Assembly (NCBI GenBank): GCA_947579605.1
Contig: OX388319.1
Coordinates: 20,225,447-20,289,446, forward strand
DNA from: Athripsodes cinereus
Lineage: Eukaryota > Arthropoda > Insecta > Trichoptera > Leptoceridae
Length of the DNA stretch: 64,000 nt
Direction: 5' to 3'
Shown: positions 23,813-35,320 of the stretch, piece by piece
Layout of the letters: every line of letters begins with the position of its first letter
Numbering within the stretch: the stretch's first letter is position 1
Notes under the pieces: model-generated
Told to the model about the DNA's origin: nothing
Seen by the model: only the letters and a program-made list of their open reading frames with translations
Database searches by the model: none
Position numbers and translations under genes: made by a program

Positions 23813-23893
23813 ATTATTTTATTCTTGTATTATTTTATTTTACTTTCAAACAAAAATTGAAAATAAAATAAAATAATACAAGAGTATAATAAT
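23813..23893. repeat. Hairpin with 37-bp arms
   Basis: 23813-23849 and 23857-23893 are reverse complements with three mismatches, loop 7 bp, 25 bp after the integrase relic stop. The sequence is AT-rich (TCTTGTATTATTTTATTTT). Could be a terminal repeat remnant or a chance product of A/T-rich runs; the length argues against chance. Confidence 0.7.
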
Positions 23894-24794
23894 GATTGGA
23901 AATTTTATTCAGCAAGAAACAACTGTGACTACACATGGAAAAAAACTTCATGTGTGGTCTGATTTAGTTCAATTTCCAGTTGGTGTCAGATTCAGTTTAT
24001 ATAAACATTGCGGTGACGATAATGATTCAGAATTCACAACGATGGCCAATAAAAATAAATATCGACAAATATAATTATTATATACAAGAGCCCTTGGGCA
24101 ATAATTTCTTATACTATCTAAAGTACCTACATAATATTTTAAAATACTAATATTATTATCATCATTACTAAGCACACATATAAAATTATTCTATTTGATT
24201 AAGCTATAAAAAATTACGACCTTACCTATGCTATCCAACAATAATATTTAAGTCCGTTCCAATGTATGAATGTTTTTATTTTTACCGCGTGGAATCTCCT
24301 ACAAGTGGAATAGTTAGTAGCTTATATGTTTATAGAAAAAGTGTAAGTCATCATTTCTCAAAATCAATCTCAGTATATGGTACTCGTTGTTGGATCAAAC
24401 TTTCTTCTTCGCATAGAGTTTCACGATCGCTCAATGTTTTTGAATCTTCTGTTAAGGAAAATACTGTCTTCTAACTCAGTTTCCGTTCCCTAGCCCCCCC
24501 TCCCCCTCCTCCAATCCATAATCTCTACCACATGTTGGGTGTGTGACAAAATAATATTATTTTAAATTATGGTTTTTTTTCTTTTTTTATGTATTCATAT
24601 TTAACACTATTTTATAGTGTTGATGTGCAAAAAGAATAAATAAATCATCCTGGTGTCAATAAAAACTAAGACATTTAACATCACAACTAAATTGAGGTTG
24701 TCAAATATCTTTTTGGTAATATTTTGGGAATACCTGGCTTGTACATGACAAAAGAGTTACAGAAAAGATTGGGAGGTTTATATTGCTTCCACAG
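23894..24794. other. Non-coding sequence with two family R fragments
   Basis: 24275-24330 (TTTACCGCGTGGAATCTCCTAC, AAGTGGAATAGTTAG) and 24640-24790 (CATCCTGGTGTCAATAAAAAC, GTACATGACAAAAGAGTTAC) are weak family R remnants. 24600-24645 shares GTTGATGTGCAAAAAGAATAAATAAAT with the tail repeat at 28785. Confidence 0.4.
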
Positions 24795-24850
24795 CAAATC
24801 GTAATCGTAAGCGCCGTTTACTCATAACATGACCTCAAGGGCGCTGTATA

Positions 24851-26234
24851 GGGTAAGGTTGCTTTAGTCGTACTACGGCCTAAGTCGTACCCCGGCAATA
24901 TCTTATCTGATAGTTATAAATTTCACCATCTAGTGTCGTCAATCTGAACTTTTTAGTTGAGTGAGCGAACGTAAAAAAGTGGGCGGCCGGCCGGCTTCCT
25001 GAAGCAAAAATATTGAAAAAGTAAGTTTTTGAACAGTTTTCATTAAATATTTTGACTCATTTGTAAGCTTTTTATGGCAGGAATGTAATGCTTACCTATT
25101 TTCTTTGTTTATGTCTATTTGTAAGACTTATCTGGCAATAGTTTACGCATATTCAAACGGTTCTACATTTTGAGGTTACGTCAGTGGTTTTAGTTTTAAA
25201 CATAGAAGACCCCGGCGCTTAAGTCGTACCTGTGCAAAAATCCTTACTCGTACCGGTACGACTTACGTATTAAGAAAATTGTTTAATAATTTACTTAACA
25301 TTTTATCAGGTAGGTAATACCTAAATATGGCGAAGAGAAAGTACTTGGATGCAGGAGGACATGGACGAAGCTTTAAACATACATACCGTCACGCGACTTC
25401 TCTCGCGGGGTAGGCAGAAAGGATCGAGCGTCACTTCTTTCTATCATAGCATACTTCTTTCGCTTCTGTCGCTGTCATACAATTCCTCATGCATGCTCTC
25501 TTGTTCACTGTGCTCAACACGTGACCGTCCTGTAGGAATTGATTTAAATGATCTTGCCATTTGATCCTCGGACGTCCACGTCTCCGAGCACCATTTCTCT
25601 CAGCCAAATATATCTTCTTGGTCATTCTGTCCTCATTCATTCTTTCCACGTGCCCAAACCATCTTAACTTATTTACATTCATCCTTGTGATTACACCAAC
25701 TTTCATTCCACATTCCTTTACTCCTTTCTTATATCACTGAAACATCGAACACAGAAACATCGGAATGGAGAAATTGGATTTAATGAATCCCGTAGAAGAT
25801 TTTTTTTTTAAGATATGATAATTCTATTTTCTATGTGTTATTCACTTAATAATTAGGTTTGACAAAAAAAATGTTTTAAGTTGATCTCAGACTGCATTGT
25901 TAATATTTTTTTAGTTATTCATATGATATCTGGTTATTGAGTATTTTTCTATAGGTATAATTTATTATAGTGTTCAAAAGGTATATTTTCTAAGTACGAC
26001 TAAGGCTATAGGTGGTACGACTTTGGCGACTAGGCGCCTTAATCGTACCGAAGGTATATTTTTGAAAAACGTTAAAATACCTATTTTGTTAAAATATTTT
26101 CAAATTTCTATGATTGTCGATTAAAAGGCAACTAAATGAAGATTTAATATATGCAGATGAATTTGTTTTATTTTCATTGCACTAAATATTATAGCATTGT
26201 TTCCTTAGGGGGTACGACTTGAGCAACCTTACCC
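24851..26234. mobile_element. pogo-like DNA transposon remnant
   Basis: Terminal inverted repeats start GGGTAAGGTTGCT at 24851 and end with its complement at 26234; they agree over about 25 bp including GTCGTAC. TA lies on each side (24849-24850, 26235-26236), as in the Tc1/mariner/pogo superfamily. GTCGTAC/GTACGAC motifs recur inside near both ends (24870-24892, 25224-25270, 25996-26048). At 25332-25382 one frame reads RRESTWMQEDMDEALNI, resembling the psq-type helix-turn-helix start of pogo transposases, but it is cut by a LINE-B insertion at about 25390. No catalytic domain remains. Confidence 0.65.
25390..25732 (-). mobile_element. LINE-B C-terminal fragment inside the pogo-like element
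   Basis: The minus frame 25431-25706 reads MNVNKLRWFGHVERMNEDRM, TKKIYLAERNGARRRGRPRIKW, RACMRNCMTATEAKEVCYDR. A frameshift near 25440 separates this from the last codons, and the 3' end matches the CTGCCTACCCCGCGAGAG...GCGTGACGG pattern. It follows the transposase-like start directly. Confidence 0.85.
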
Positions 26235-26325
26235 TATCGTATCCATCACCCGAAACTCCCAGCAAAAAGGTGTGTCTTCAGCCCTCTTTTAAAACTCTCT
26301 CCATTCACCTCCTCTCGCAGACAGA

Positions 26326-26584
26326 CACTGAGAAAAATACTCAAAACGAATCATTGGTACAGTACTATCAGATGAGGACCAGAGATCGTACAAACGATTC
26401 ATTGGTATAAATCTATAATATTAACTCTTCGCAAACAAATCATTGGTAAATTTACCAACAACTTGTTTGCGAAGAGTTCATATTATAGATTCGTACTAAT
26501 GAATCGTTTGTACGATCTCTGGTCCTAATCTGATAGTACGTACCAATGATTCGTTGTGAAATTTCGTTAGTATTTTTCTCAGTG
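26326..26584. mobile_element. MITE with long inverted repeats
   Basis: CACTGAGAAAAATAC at 26326-26340 is exactly inverted at 26570-26584, and most of the 259 bp is palindromic (GATCGTACAAACGATTCATT against its complement, AACTCTTCGCAAAC against GTTTGCGAAGAGTT). CAGA stands on both sides. Superfamily undetermined. Confidence 0.75.
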
Positions 26585-26640
26585 CAGAGGCAGCTTGTTC
26601 CAACATCTGGGACCCGTATACGTATTTATACGTATCTAGT

Positions 26641-28784
26641 TTATTAACCAAAATATTATATTTTTAAAGAGATCATGTTCGAAGTTTTGTTTGGATAAGA
26701 GATTCTATTTATATTAGGATGTAAACTATTTATTTCACTTTATCTCACATAAATGTGATAAGTGCTATGGTACTTGTGAAATTTAAAAAGATTTTTTGTC
26801 AATCTAAATATTATTTTTCGAGCAGAATCGAGTTTAAAGCTAGTTTAAAATATATCATTGAGATGTAGTACATACATACTTGTAGTACTTAAATAAGTAT
26901 TCACCATATAATTTGCAAAACATAGCATATACATTAAAAAAGATAATATAAAAAAAAATATTCCTTTATTTCACACCTGCATACTATTGTGAATGTTTCA
27001 TAATAAGAAGAGATATTTTCACACTTCCTATTTTTGTTTCAATTACGAGTTGGATACTCAAATATTTTTTACATCAGCAAAATATAAAATGAGACGACAT
27101 AACTTACTGTGGACGCTTTAACGCGTGGATGGCCTTGAGAAGAGATGAATAGAAAAGAACAGAATACATACCTTTTTATTATGTTCTATAACTTTCAACA
27201 GATCATTTTGAAATCAAATACAAAATTAAAATTGTTTTATATTTCACAAACGTGTGAACAACGCATACTACAAAGACGCCTAGCGCTTTCACCAACAAAT
27301 TGGCTTCATCAGGGTTAAGTATAAAACTAAAATAAGAACATTTTTTTATTTGTATATGTGATTTTGTGTGGTTTATAATATCATGCACTTTTTTAACAGT
27401 TGTGTTTTAATCTCTGAAGGTTGGCTGGAAGGGTTAATAAGCCAGCCATCTGGCATTTTACTTATTTATCTTTAATATTATTTTATATTTAAAAAATAAA
27501 ACATAATGATAAAATTTCACAATCAACTTATGTTCAGTAACTAAATAATCTTATTTCTTAAATACTATGTTCTACACCTCACTTGTGGAAAAAGGCTCGA
27601 AGTGCTTTCAAAATCACTAAAATATCTCCGTAAAAGTTTGAAAATGTATTGGAAAGGGAACACTTCATAAGCAAAAAGGTCTCTTAACTGCAAGTTTGTT
27701 TCTTTCTCGCGATTCTAAGGCGATTATTGAAGGACGAAAGAATTCAAATACCTATATCTAGATTTTTATTTTCTTGACAATTATAAGAATTGACTGTGTG
27801 AAATCAGTTATCTGTTTCACAACCTGGTTGCCTACTGGACGAATTTGGTAGTGTGAAAAAAACTCTATATCTTATGAAGTATATTGAAACAATCTCTCTT
27901 TTGCGCTGTTTTGTGAAATATCGCCTGGAGGGTGAACTTTACCTCCATTGTATATATTATCAGATAAATTGGACAAGTCGAATACAATTTATTTACCAAT
28001 ATAATATTTTTTTAACGTCTTGTAAACACATCAATCAATATTCTATTATGTTCATTATGTAAAACTAAGATCTAAACTTTGTATTTGTAAGGCGAAAATA
28101 GGTTCAACAAAAGCTTGGCCATATTTATCAATCTGTACCATCATTGTTTTTTTAGAAGCGAGTTAAATTTAAAAAAAGTATCTTGAATGCTGCCTGATAC
28201 CAGTTAATATCTATTCAAGTAGGTTGACTATGGAATGGATGATCAATTCGAATGATTAATCTAGAGTGGTTCAAAATATGTTAGATGGGAAATTATTCCA
28301 CAAGAAACATGAGACTTAATATCCCATACTAAATCGAATAGATTAATATTTGTCGTATGATAGTAACTTGAATTAATCTAAATCATTACTTGTCTTAAGT
28401 CAACAGTATCCATAATTTGACAGATCTAGATACGAAGAATGATGCAAAAACTATCAACAAAAACCAGTTGTCATAAAAAAACGATTATCATTATACTTGG
28501 TATATTATTGACATTGTAAATTCGTTTGGCACATTAATGCCGTAGCACGTCTACATAACACTAAAATATCTACATAAACCTAAAGAAAAACTGGTTGATA
28601 TAAATTGTGAATAATCGACCTTCTCCCAGTTTGAACGACCTATTGAAGAAGAGAAAAAATAAATCAACGGAATTTGCCAACTTATGTGGTGCAATGATTA
28701 TCATACTGGATTCGCATAATATGTACAGAAAATAAATTTATTGGAATTTCTTAACACTTCGTCCAGTATGAGTAAGGAACTTTG
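26641..28784. other. AT-rich non-coding sequence
   Basis: Nothing recognised. Short open frames (for example 27203-27388 minus, 27853-28062 plus) lack motifs. Confidence 0.5.
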
Positions 28785-28845
28785 TCTCTCCCATATATAT
28801 GTGTATAATGATGTGCAAGAAGAATAAAATAAATAAATAAATAGA
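28785..28845 (+). repeat. Retroelement tail (family U)
   Basis: ATAATGATGTGCAAGAAGAATAAAATAAATAAATAAAT recurs, varied, at 24600-24645 and in reverse at 47815-47860; probably the 3' end of a Jockey-like LINE. Confidence 0.45.
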
Positions 28846-28948
28846 GACTACAGATCTTTGGATAATGTATCGGTAGACAGCTTAATTTGTAACATGTTCG
28901 ACGTTCAAAGACACAACATCCAATATCCTCCTAAGATCCATATTTTAA

Positions 28949-29668
28949 AATCAATTCAAAAGATCTTGAAATATTGATAAATGTATGTAATAAAACTTGT
29001 GAATTTTATATTTTAGTGTATACGATTAAGTTAACCTCACGTTATTAAATGTCGGTCAAATGAATATATATTTGATAATTAATATTACAGCTAATATATG
29101 AATAAGTATTACAACCAAAAACATCTGCAAAATGCATTTGGGAGCAGAAAACCATTTGTGTGGCTAAGGCATTAACACGTGGGTAGCATGAACCGGAATC
29201 TGAAGGCGTTAAATAGCAAAGATAACGAATGAACAAAGACGTGAAGTAATAGGGTTCAGATATTCAATATTTTAGATGAAAAGCTCTTCCCAATATGTTC
29301 AGTTATTGAAATAATTAGATAAATTGAAGTATTCATAGCAAAAGTGGTTTGATAAGCAATATGTGGAAATTCATGCAAATCTCGCATTTTTTCAATTCAA
29401 ATGTGGGCTAAACTTAATTTAACTTTGTTATCTGAAGTTAAGTTTACTTTTGAATCGAAGAATCACAAGTTTTACATAAATTCCTATTTTCACCTCAATG
29501 TCGGTCAACGTGTAACTTAGTATACTTTTAGCTTGAAAGCCTCAATTTGAAAGACTTCTTTTCTTAGATACATTATGTACCTTATACTTAATCGTATACA
29601 CTAAAATATAAAATTCACAAGTTTTATTACATACATTTATCAATATTTCAAGATCTTTTAAATTGATT
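28949..29668. mobile_element. Fold-back element with 83-bp arms
   Basis: 28949-29031 and 29586-29668 are nearly perfect reverse complements (TAATAAAACTTGTGAATTTT and TATTTTAGTGTATACGATTA present in both orientations) around about 555 bp of interior with no coding frame. ATGTCGGTCAA appears at 29049 and 29499, near both arms, in the same orientation. Class not assigned. Confidence 0.75.
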
Positions 29669-29844
29669 AACTTCATTTTGCACGCTCGTGTGAATAAAAA
29701 AAAATACGATTAATGAATAACCTCATGTGAACTGTATAAATGACATTTATAGCAGTTTTCTACTCACTTCAACTGTCTGTGGAAAGGTTAATAAAACCTA
29801 TTTTATTACAAAAGCATCCGACATGATGAATACAGGTTTTTTAA

Positions 29845-29912
29845 AAGGACCTTCTGAGTTGAATGGTCGTCCTTCGACGTGTAGATCAGGGTTCGAATCC
29901 TGTTTCTAGGTG
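29845..29912 (+). repeat. tRNA-like SINE fragment
   Basis: GGTTCGAATCC (box B) at 29890-29900 with CAGG/CCTG on either side, and GAGTTGAATGGTCG as a box A-like site upstream. The acceptor stem pairs only four bases, so it is not a working tRNA. It ends in AATAAAATAAATATT. Confidence 0.4.
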
Positions 29913-30322
29913 AGACTGTAAATAAAATAAATATTTAATAATACTACCAATTAGGATTTTCCCTGATTTTTTGCAAGATTCTTGTACAAAATTTTGCAGT
30001 AGTTCGTGATGTTTAAGTTTTTTTGTTAAGTTTTTAATGTAGGTACATCATTATAAACACGATTTCGTTTAACGTATTCATCTGTGCAAAATTCTTAATT
30101 GATTTATTTATTTATTTATTTATTTATTAATAAACAAACATTCACGCTTAATTAAATTTCACGTGGCTTATTTAAACTTTAAGGACAGGTCCGTACTCAA
30201 TTAGTATTTATTTGTTCGAGAATACAGAGGTACAGATACAAAACATATAAAACAAAATAATGTTAAACTACGGATGGACGCCTAAAATTACTAGCATATG
30301 TATTTTTCAACATAGTTTTATA
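29913..30322. other. AT-rich non-coding sequence
   Basis: Contains a (TTTA)n run at 30100-30128; nothing else. Confidence 0.5.
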
Positions 30323-30645
30323 CTCTATATCAAGGGTGGCTAACCCGTGGCCCGTGAAGCATATGCACACTTTTTTTTTAATAATAGTCGGTACTCGTGC
30401 CTATTTTTGAAAGATGTATTTTGAGAAAATATTCTTAAAGAAAACCGAGGAATTTTGAATTAATATTTCTAATTCCTTTACCATTTCGAAAATTTGGCGA
30501 CAGGGGGGGGTAAATTTTTTAAGATGAAGTAAAATTATTAAATGTTTCATATATGGAGTATATTGTTATACAGCCCGGTAAGAAATCTCATTTCTAAAAT
30601 TTGGCCCGGCTGCTGAAAAGAAGGTTGGCCACCCATGCTCTATAT
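30323..30645. mobile_element. hAT-type MITE
   Basis: Terminal repeats CAAGGGTGGCTAACC (30331-30345) and, reversed, CATGGGTGGCCAACC (30623-30637) enclose 307 bp, with the 8-bp target duplication CTCTATAT at 30323-30330 and 30638-30645. CA-GGGTGGC-AACC ends with 8-bp duplications are typical of hAT elements. GGCCCG motifs lie inside both ends. A run of eight G is at about 30505. Non-coding. Confidence 0.88.
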
Positions 30646-30986
30646 ATAATGTTGTATACTTAAATCAGGCTGATTATGAATGTGGAACAACCTTACCAAG
30701 AATGTGACACAGTAAACTTGTCAAGGATTGGACTATAAAGTCATCTTAAATGGCACAGACGACAGGATCAAAACGACTCATCTTAATACAATACTCGGCA
30801 ACAAATTATGGGCATTATTATTTATTTATATATTTAGGAACAAACATATGTTAACAGGCCCAACATATATATACAGTCAAAACAGAATCAATCCCCTTTA
30901 CAAGTATAAACGAATTTTAATCCGTTAGTTACATCCTCATTCAAAAACCCCACCCATAGATACATAATTATACATTATTTATATTT

Positions 30987-31482
30987 GTAGCGGCCGGTGT
31001 GGCGCGGAGGTAACGCTCTTGCCTTTGAGTCATGAGGTCCCGGGTTCGATTCCCGGCCAGGGCAAGATGAAGAATGATCTTTTTTAAATTGTCCTGAGTC
31101 TGGGTATTACATGTAGGTGTATGTGTTTAATTCAATAAATTGATAATTATGTGCGTACACCTAATTAGTGATTTCATTAATTGTTGGCACAACTGGAAAT
31201 AAAACTTCTTTTTGTTCTTCTATATGTGTGTTCAATTAAATTATTTAAGACTTAAAAGAGTTTTCACAGTGTTTTTTTTTGTGTTAAACTGTTTCATCAT
31301 CAAAAAGTTAAAATAAGTTTTTTTTTTTGTTAAATTAAATTAACTTACTATGAAGGCTCCTGAAATTCATTGTATATATGTCTATCGTCGTACTAGTACA
31401 CATAATACAAAATTCATCTTAGTTTGGGACAAGCTCGATCTGTGTGAATTGTCTATTCATGTTATGTTATGTTATATATGGC
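30987..31482 (+). mobile_element. tRNA-derived SINE (SINE-A), interrupted
   Basis: The head (30987-31135) has GTGTGGCGCGGAGGTAACGC, CCTTTGAGTCATGAGGTCCC and a perfect box B at 31043-31053; the rest (31368-31482) has CTATCGTCGTACTAG, ATTCATCTTAGTTTGGGACA and TATGTTATGTTATAT. About 230 bp of AT-rich sequence without recognised ends sits between. Confidence 0.8.
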
Positions 31483-33329
31483 CGATCAATCTATTTATTT
31501 AAAACAAGATACGATTGTTAAACAAAGTGGTAAATTAAAGTCATGAAAAATCCTACATTGAAATCATCTTTCTAATCCAATAAAAGACAAGAATTTAATC
31601 GAAATACTTCATCTACATATATAAGATATTTAATTTCAATTTCGCTATAAGATAGGTTGAATATCCTGTTGATTGAACAAATAAAATAAATAAAAATAAA
31701 AACATTAGCAAATTTCATACAAATTATTGACACACAAGAATGTAGGAATTATAATGTAGATAATACAGATTTCCCTTTCTACCGACATACTTACACACAT
31801 CCAACGATGAAAATGTGATTATTACAACAATATTACAATAATAATAATAAATAAAAGATGTACTTATTATTATATTATATGTGGGTATAGTGCCATCGAG
31901 ACATCAGCTTAGAACAAGTGAGCATGTACTGTTTGAATGAATGGTAATCGTTCATTTCACAATGTTTCTAATACCTTACATGAATGTATGGTATACTAAA
32001 CATTCATTATTACATTACTAGTGCAGTTTTATCAGGCTTCGCTCAAGAACTATACATCATATTGTCAAATTAACACTTGCAAATAGCATGATAAATAAAT
32101 GGTTAGATTGAAGAAATCAAATGATAGTGATACCTTATCTCGCCATGGCATATCGTCCTCGTATTTTAAATTTTATATTGTTTTGTTAACACTGTTTATA
32201 TTATAATGATGATGAACAAGATAAAATAAATAACCAAATAAGTAGTTACTGCCTTGAAAAAAATTTAAAAATAGGGGGAAATTATGTAATTAAAAAATAA
32301 AAACTATCAACCTCACGATGCTAATATTTTTGACAGTTCTAACATGACCTAATATTGTATTTTATTTTTGAATAGTAACCTAGTTTTTATACTTAGCATT
32401 TGCAATATTATTATTTTTTACTATAAGTACATTAATACAAATTTTGGACAACATAGTCAAATATTTTTTTTTTATTTCCATCTTTATATAAATATTCAAC
32501 AAATTGAAGTAAGAATGTAATCTGACAAAACAATATGCCTCTGCAATTCCCATACAAATCTGATGAAATGGTGTCATATAAAGTGTAACAATACATCTGT
32601 TGATAAATAAAATAATATGTGTAATGTTTTTAGCCTGCAACCTGCCTAAAGGATGAGACTATGTATAGAGTGTATTATATTTTCTGTGTCTTACCTACAT
32701 GCTGTATCCATAAAGTGCATACATACAAACATAAGTACATATTGTATACAAACGATTTTTTATTATGTGATGTCGATTATCATTCGTATAAAGAATAAAA
32801 CATTAGTACGGTACATTTGTCACAATATAAAATAAAATAAATGCGAGTTGATAATATTATAATATAGTACTACTACTACTACTAAAACATCAGAAACAAA
32901 ACAAAAAAATCTGTGTCAAGACGAATTACACACCCGATTAATATGTCTATTGTTTCAGTAATACGAAAATTATTAGTAGTATTATCATTACAAACCGTAG
33001 AGAAAAAATAATTTCTAAACAACATACATACATACGTAGTTACATGTTCAAATGTAGGTAAGTACCGCAAAATAATAATAAAAGTAGGTATATTATGCCT
33101 TATGCAAAATACTACTGCTTATTAATATGGTTGGAAATTAAATATTTGACAACACGTTCTCTTTCCAAATTGGCGACGTTCTCAATTTCGTATTATTATC
33201 AATTTGAAATAGTTTCCCGCGTGTTCCATACAATTATTCCATAGATTATTATAACAAACTAATAATAAAAACTATCGTTCCTAATTTAAAATTGACACTT
33301 GATGAAAATAATTTTGCATTCTAACCTCA
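31483..33329. other. AT-rich non-coding sequence
   Basis: No gene or repeat family recognised; several short AT-rich frames only. Confidence 0.5.
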
Positions 33330-33600
33330 CTTTCGTTTATTGATATCGGTAACTCTCGATTGGTGTGTGTGATTATTTCGCGTTCATAACGTAATAACAC
33401 GCCCGTATATACACCAGCGAGTCTCGCAAGACACTGGAAGCCTGAAGATTGTAGTACATCGACACCAGTGATGGAAGAGAAAGTCTTTGAACGCTGGTTG
33501 GTTGATATCCATGGTGGGGAACAGCAGACAACCAGTGACGACACCTTGAAAATAAAGAACAAAATACAGAGGCGATACATCTGACCACTGCACGTCATTA
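33330..33600. other. GC-richer orphan segment with overlapping open frames
   Basis: Distinctly less AT-rich than its surroundings. On the minus strand three frames stay open together (33281-33598, 33373-33588, 33384-33593); the longest has a signal-peptide-like start MYRLCILFFIFKVSSLVVCC and a GTGAGG donor-like site at its end. On the plus strand 33390-33584 is open and contains MEEKVFERWLVDIHGGEQQ from an ATG at 33471. None is recognised. It could be an exon of an unknown gene or a piece of an unlisted transposon. Confidence 0.3.
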
Positions 33601-34339
33601 ATTTATTGATTGCTGAATCGATAATATTATTTATTACTTATCTAGCTATTTTAGATATGGCACTTTTATAAGCGATGAAGTGGTCCTGACTAAGTGATAA
33701 TTATAAAAAGGGAAGGTAAATGTATATTTATTATTTCACAACTTTATTTGAAATAAAGAGTGTCGAGGGTATTCCAATATTTTTTTATTGGATTTTTAAG
33801 TTGGATTCTTATAAGAGTCGGAGTTAGACCCCTAATAGAAGAAATAGTAAATTTATAAAGGGAAAAAAGATTATGGCCGGCTGCCCTACTTGTGAAATAT
33901 TTCTTGATGGTAAGTATTAACTTAGTAGTAAAAAATATCCCGTAATTCAAATCAGGCCGAATCAATTATTATGTATCCAATCCAATTGCTTTTCAACACT
34001 CCTCCCGGGAACGCAGAGCAGAAATCAACCTTCAATATTCAAAGCGTCTTTACAGCAATAGAATCACCACTTCACACGCATCGTCAAAAAACTTGTGGAC
34101 GAATGAAAATGTGCTCTTCTTGGCGAACTACCGTGGAACATTTTCAAAACATGGCCCATTCATAACCGTCGTATTTCCAATACTTACATAATTATTATTA
34201 TCTGCTTTCTCATATATTCTTATTTAAATAAACGCAAAACACTCGCTAACAAGTGAATCATGCCTATGATCATCCATCTCTCTATTTTTAGTTAACATAC
34301 ATACTTGCTATAATAATAATAATAATCGGACTATTTATA
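33601..34339. other. Non-coding sequence
   Basis: 33870-33915 keeps a family R tail (CTGCCCTACTTGTGAAATATT, plus sense). Two short frames (33744-33965 minus, 33971-34165 plus) have no motifs. Confidence 0.4.
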
Positions 34340-34395
34340 TATGGCGCCGTTTAATGATCCGTGACCATCTCAAGGGCGCCGTGACTTCTCCCGAA
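34340..34395 (-). repeat. LINE-D 3' end fragment
   Basis: GGCGCCGTTTAATGATCCGTGACC and CTCAAGGGCGCCGTGACTT are the LINE-D 3' end in reverse, with AATAATAATAAT on its tail side (34313-34324). Compare 24795 and 59713. Confidence 0.55.
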
Positions 34396-34824
34396 CATGC
34401 TATGTTTTTTATATAGATAAAAGTTCATTTACATAATTATCGCCAAAACTACGCTAATGCAGCAACATCTAAAATTTAATAAAAATCTTATTAAAATATT
34501 ATCCACTCGCCAAATCAAACACCAGTTTTCATCTTTGACCACATTATAAAATTTAAATCTTACTTCAGTTCAGAAAGGACCAAAAAGAAAGAATATACCG
34601 ACAGAGTATTAGTTCTTAATTTCTTGAAGTTTTGTTGAATTCTTTATCCATGTAATAAGAAAAATCTAAATTTTAAATGTCAACTAAAAAAACTATTTTA
34701 AAAATATGAAATGAAATATACATACATACACACTACTTGGATAAAAATATGAATAGGTACCAATTTATTTTAAAATCAAGAATAAGACAATATAGGTACA
34801 TAATAGTATGCAATTGAACGATAA

Positions 34825-34915
34825 GGTTTGCTACCCATCCTGAATGTCTTGAGTTTTCATTGGAACAGAGAGGACAACTTGCATATTTATTACATGCTGT
34901 TATAGTGATATATGC
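34825..34915 (+). repeat. Family R repeat, partial
   Basis: GATAAGGTTTGCTACCCATCC, TGAATGTCTTGAGTTTTCATTGG and GAGGACAACTTGCATATTTAT match the middle of the family. Confidence 0.65.
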
Positions 34916-34975
34916 TGTTATAATGATAGTATAGAAGTAGTAGTAATTATAGTGATAAATATTTTGTGGTGAGGT

Positions 34976-35320
34976 TTTATAGCACTCATGATGCTGTGCG
35001 CCGGCGCACCCAGCAGAGACCTGTAATCTCCGTAATACAGGAGAGACAATGGTCCTGGCTGGGACATGTTTTGAGAATGCCTAATGATAGTTGGCCAAAA
35101 AGAGCACTGTTCTTCCGTCCGCAGGGGTTCCGTCGGCCCGGGCGTCCCTCTTTCACAATACACCGTTCCTATGACAACGATATCAGAGCGCAAGGAATGT
35201 CGTGGAAAGAGGTGACACAATTGGCACAGAGACGCTCTGAATGGAGGAGGCTGGTTTCTGCCCTGTGCTCCCGAGAGGAGCGTTGAGGGCGATGATGATG
35301 ATGATGATTTATAGCACTCA
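34976..35320 (+). mobile_element. RTE-like LINE, strongly 5'-truncated, with 13-bp target duplication
   Basis: 34989-35307 is nearly identical to 5003-5322 of the larger copy (TGATGCTGTGCGCCGGCGCA to the GAT tail) and encodes the last 93 or so residues without a break, including RQWSWLGHVLRM. TTTATAGCACTCA is at 34976-34988 and 35308-35320. The closeness to the 4144 copy and the clean duplication suggest a recent insertion. Confidence 0.9.

Larger units (their letters stand above)
24795..26640 (-). mobile_element. LINE-D 3' UTR, split by two DNA transposons
   Basis: Parts 24795-24850, 26237-26325 and 26585-26640 seem to be one LINE-D 3' region on the minus strand: GCGCCGTTTACTCATAACATG, CTCAAGGGCGCTGTA, then GGTGTGTCTTCAGCCCTC and GCAGCTTGTTCCAACATCTGG, in the order of 59713-59860 (GACGCCGTTTAATGGAGC, GCGATGTCTTCAACTTGATCC, CGGTTCCAGATGACGGG). 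It is interrupted by a pogo-like element and by a 259-bp MITE. Confidence 0.55.

Noticed and set aside
27095..27130. Micro-exon on the minus strand before GTAAGTTA
   Set aside because: The acceptor side ends in CTCAAG, no branch site seen, and frames give nothing.
29845..29912. Functional tRNA
   Set aside because: Good box B but the acceptor and anticodon stems do not fold.
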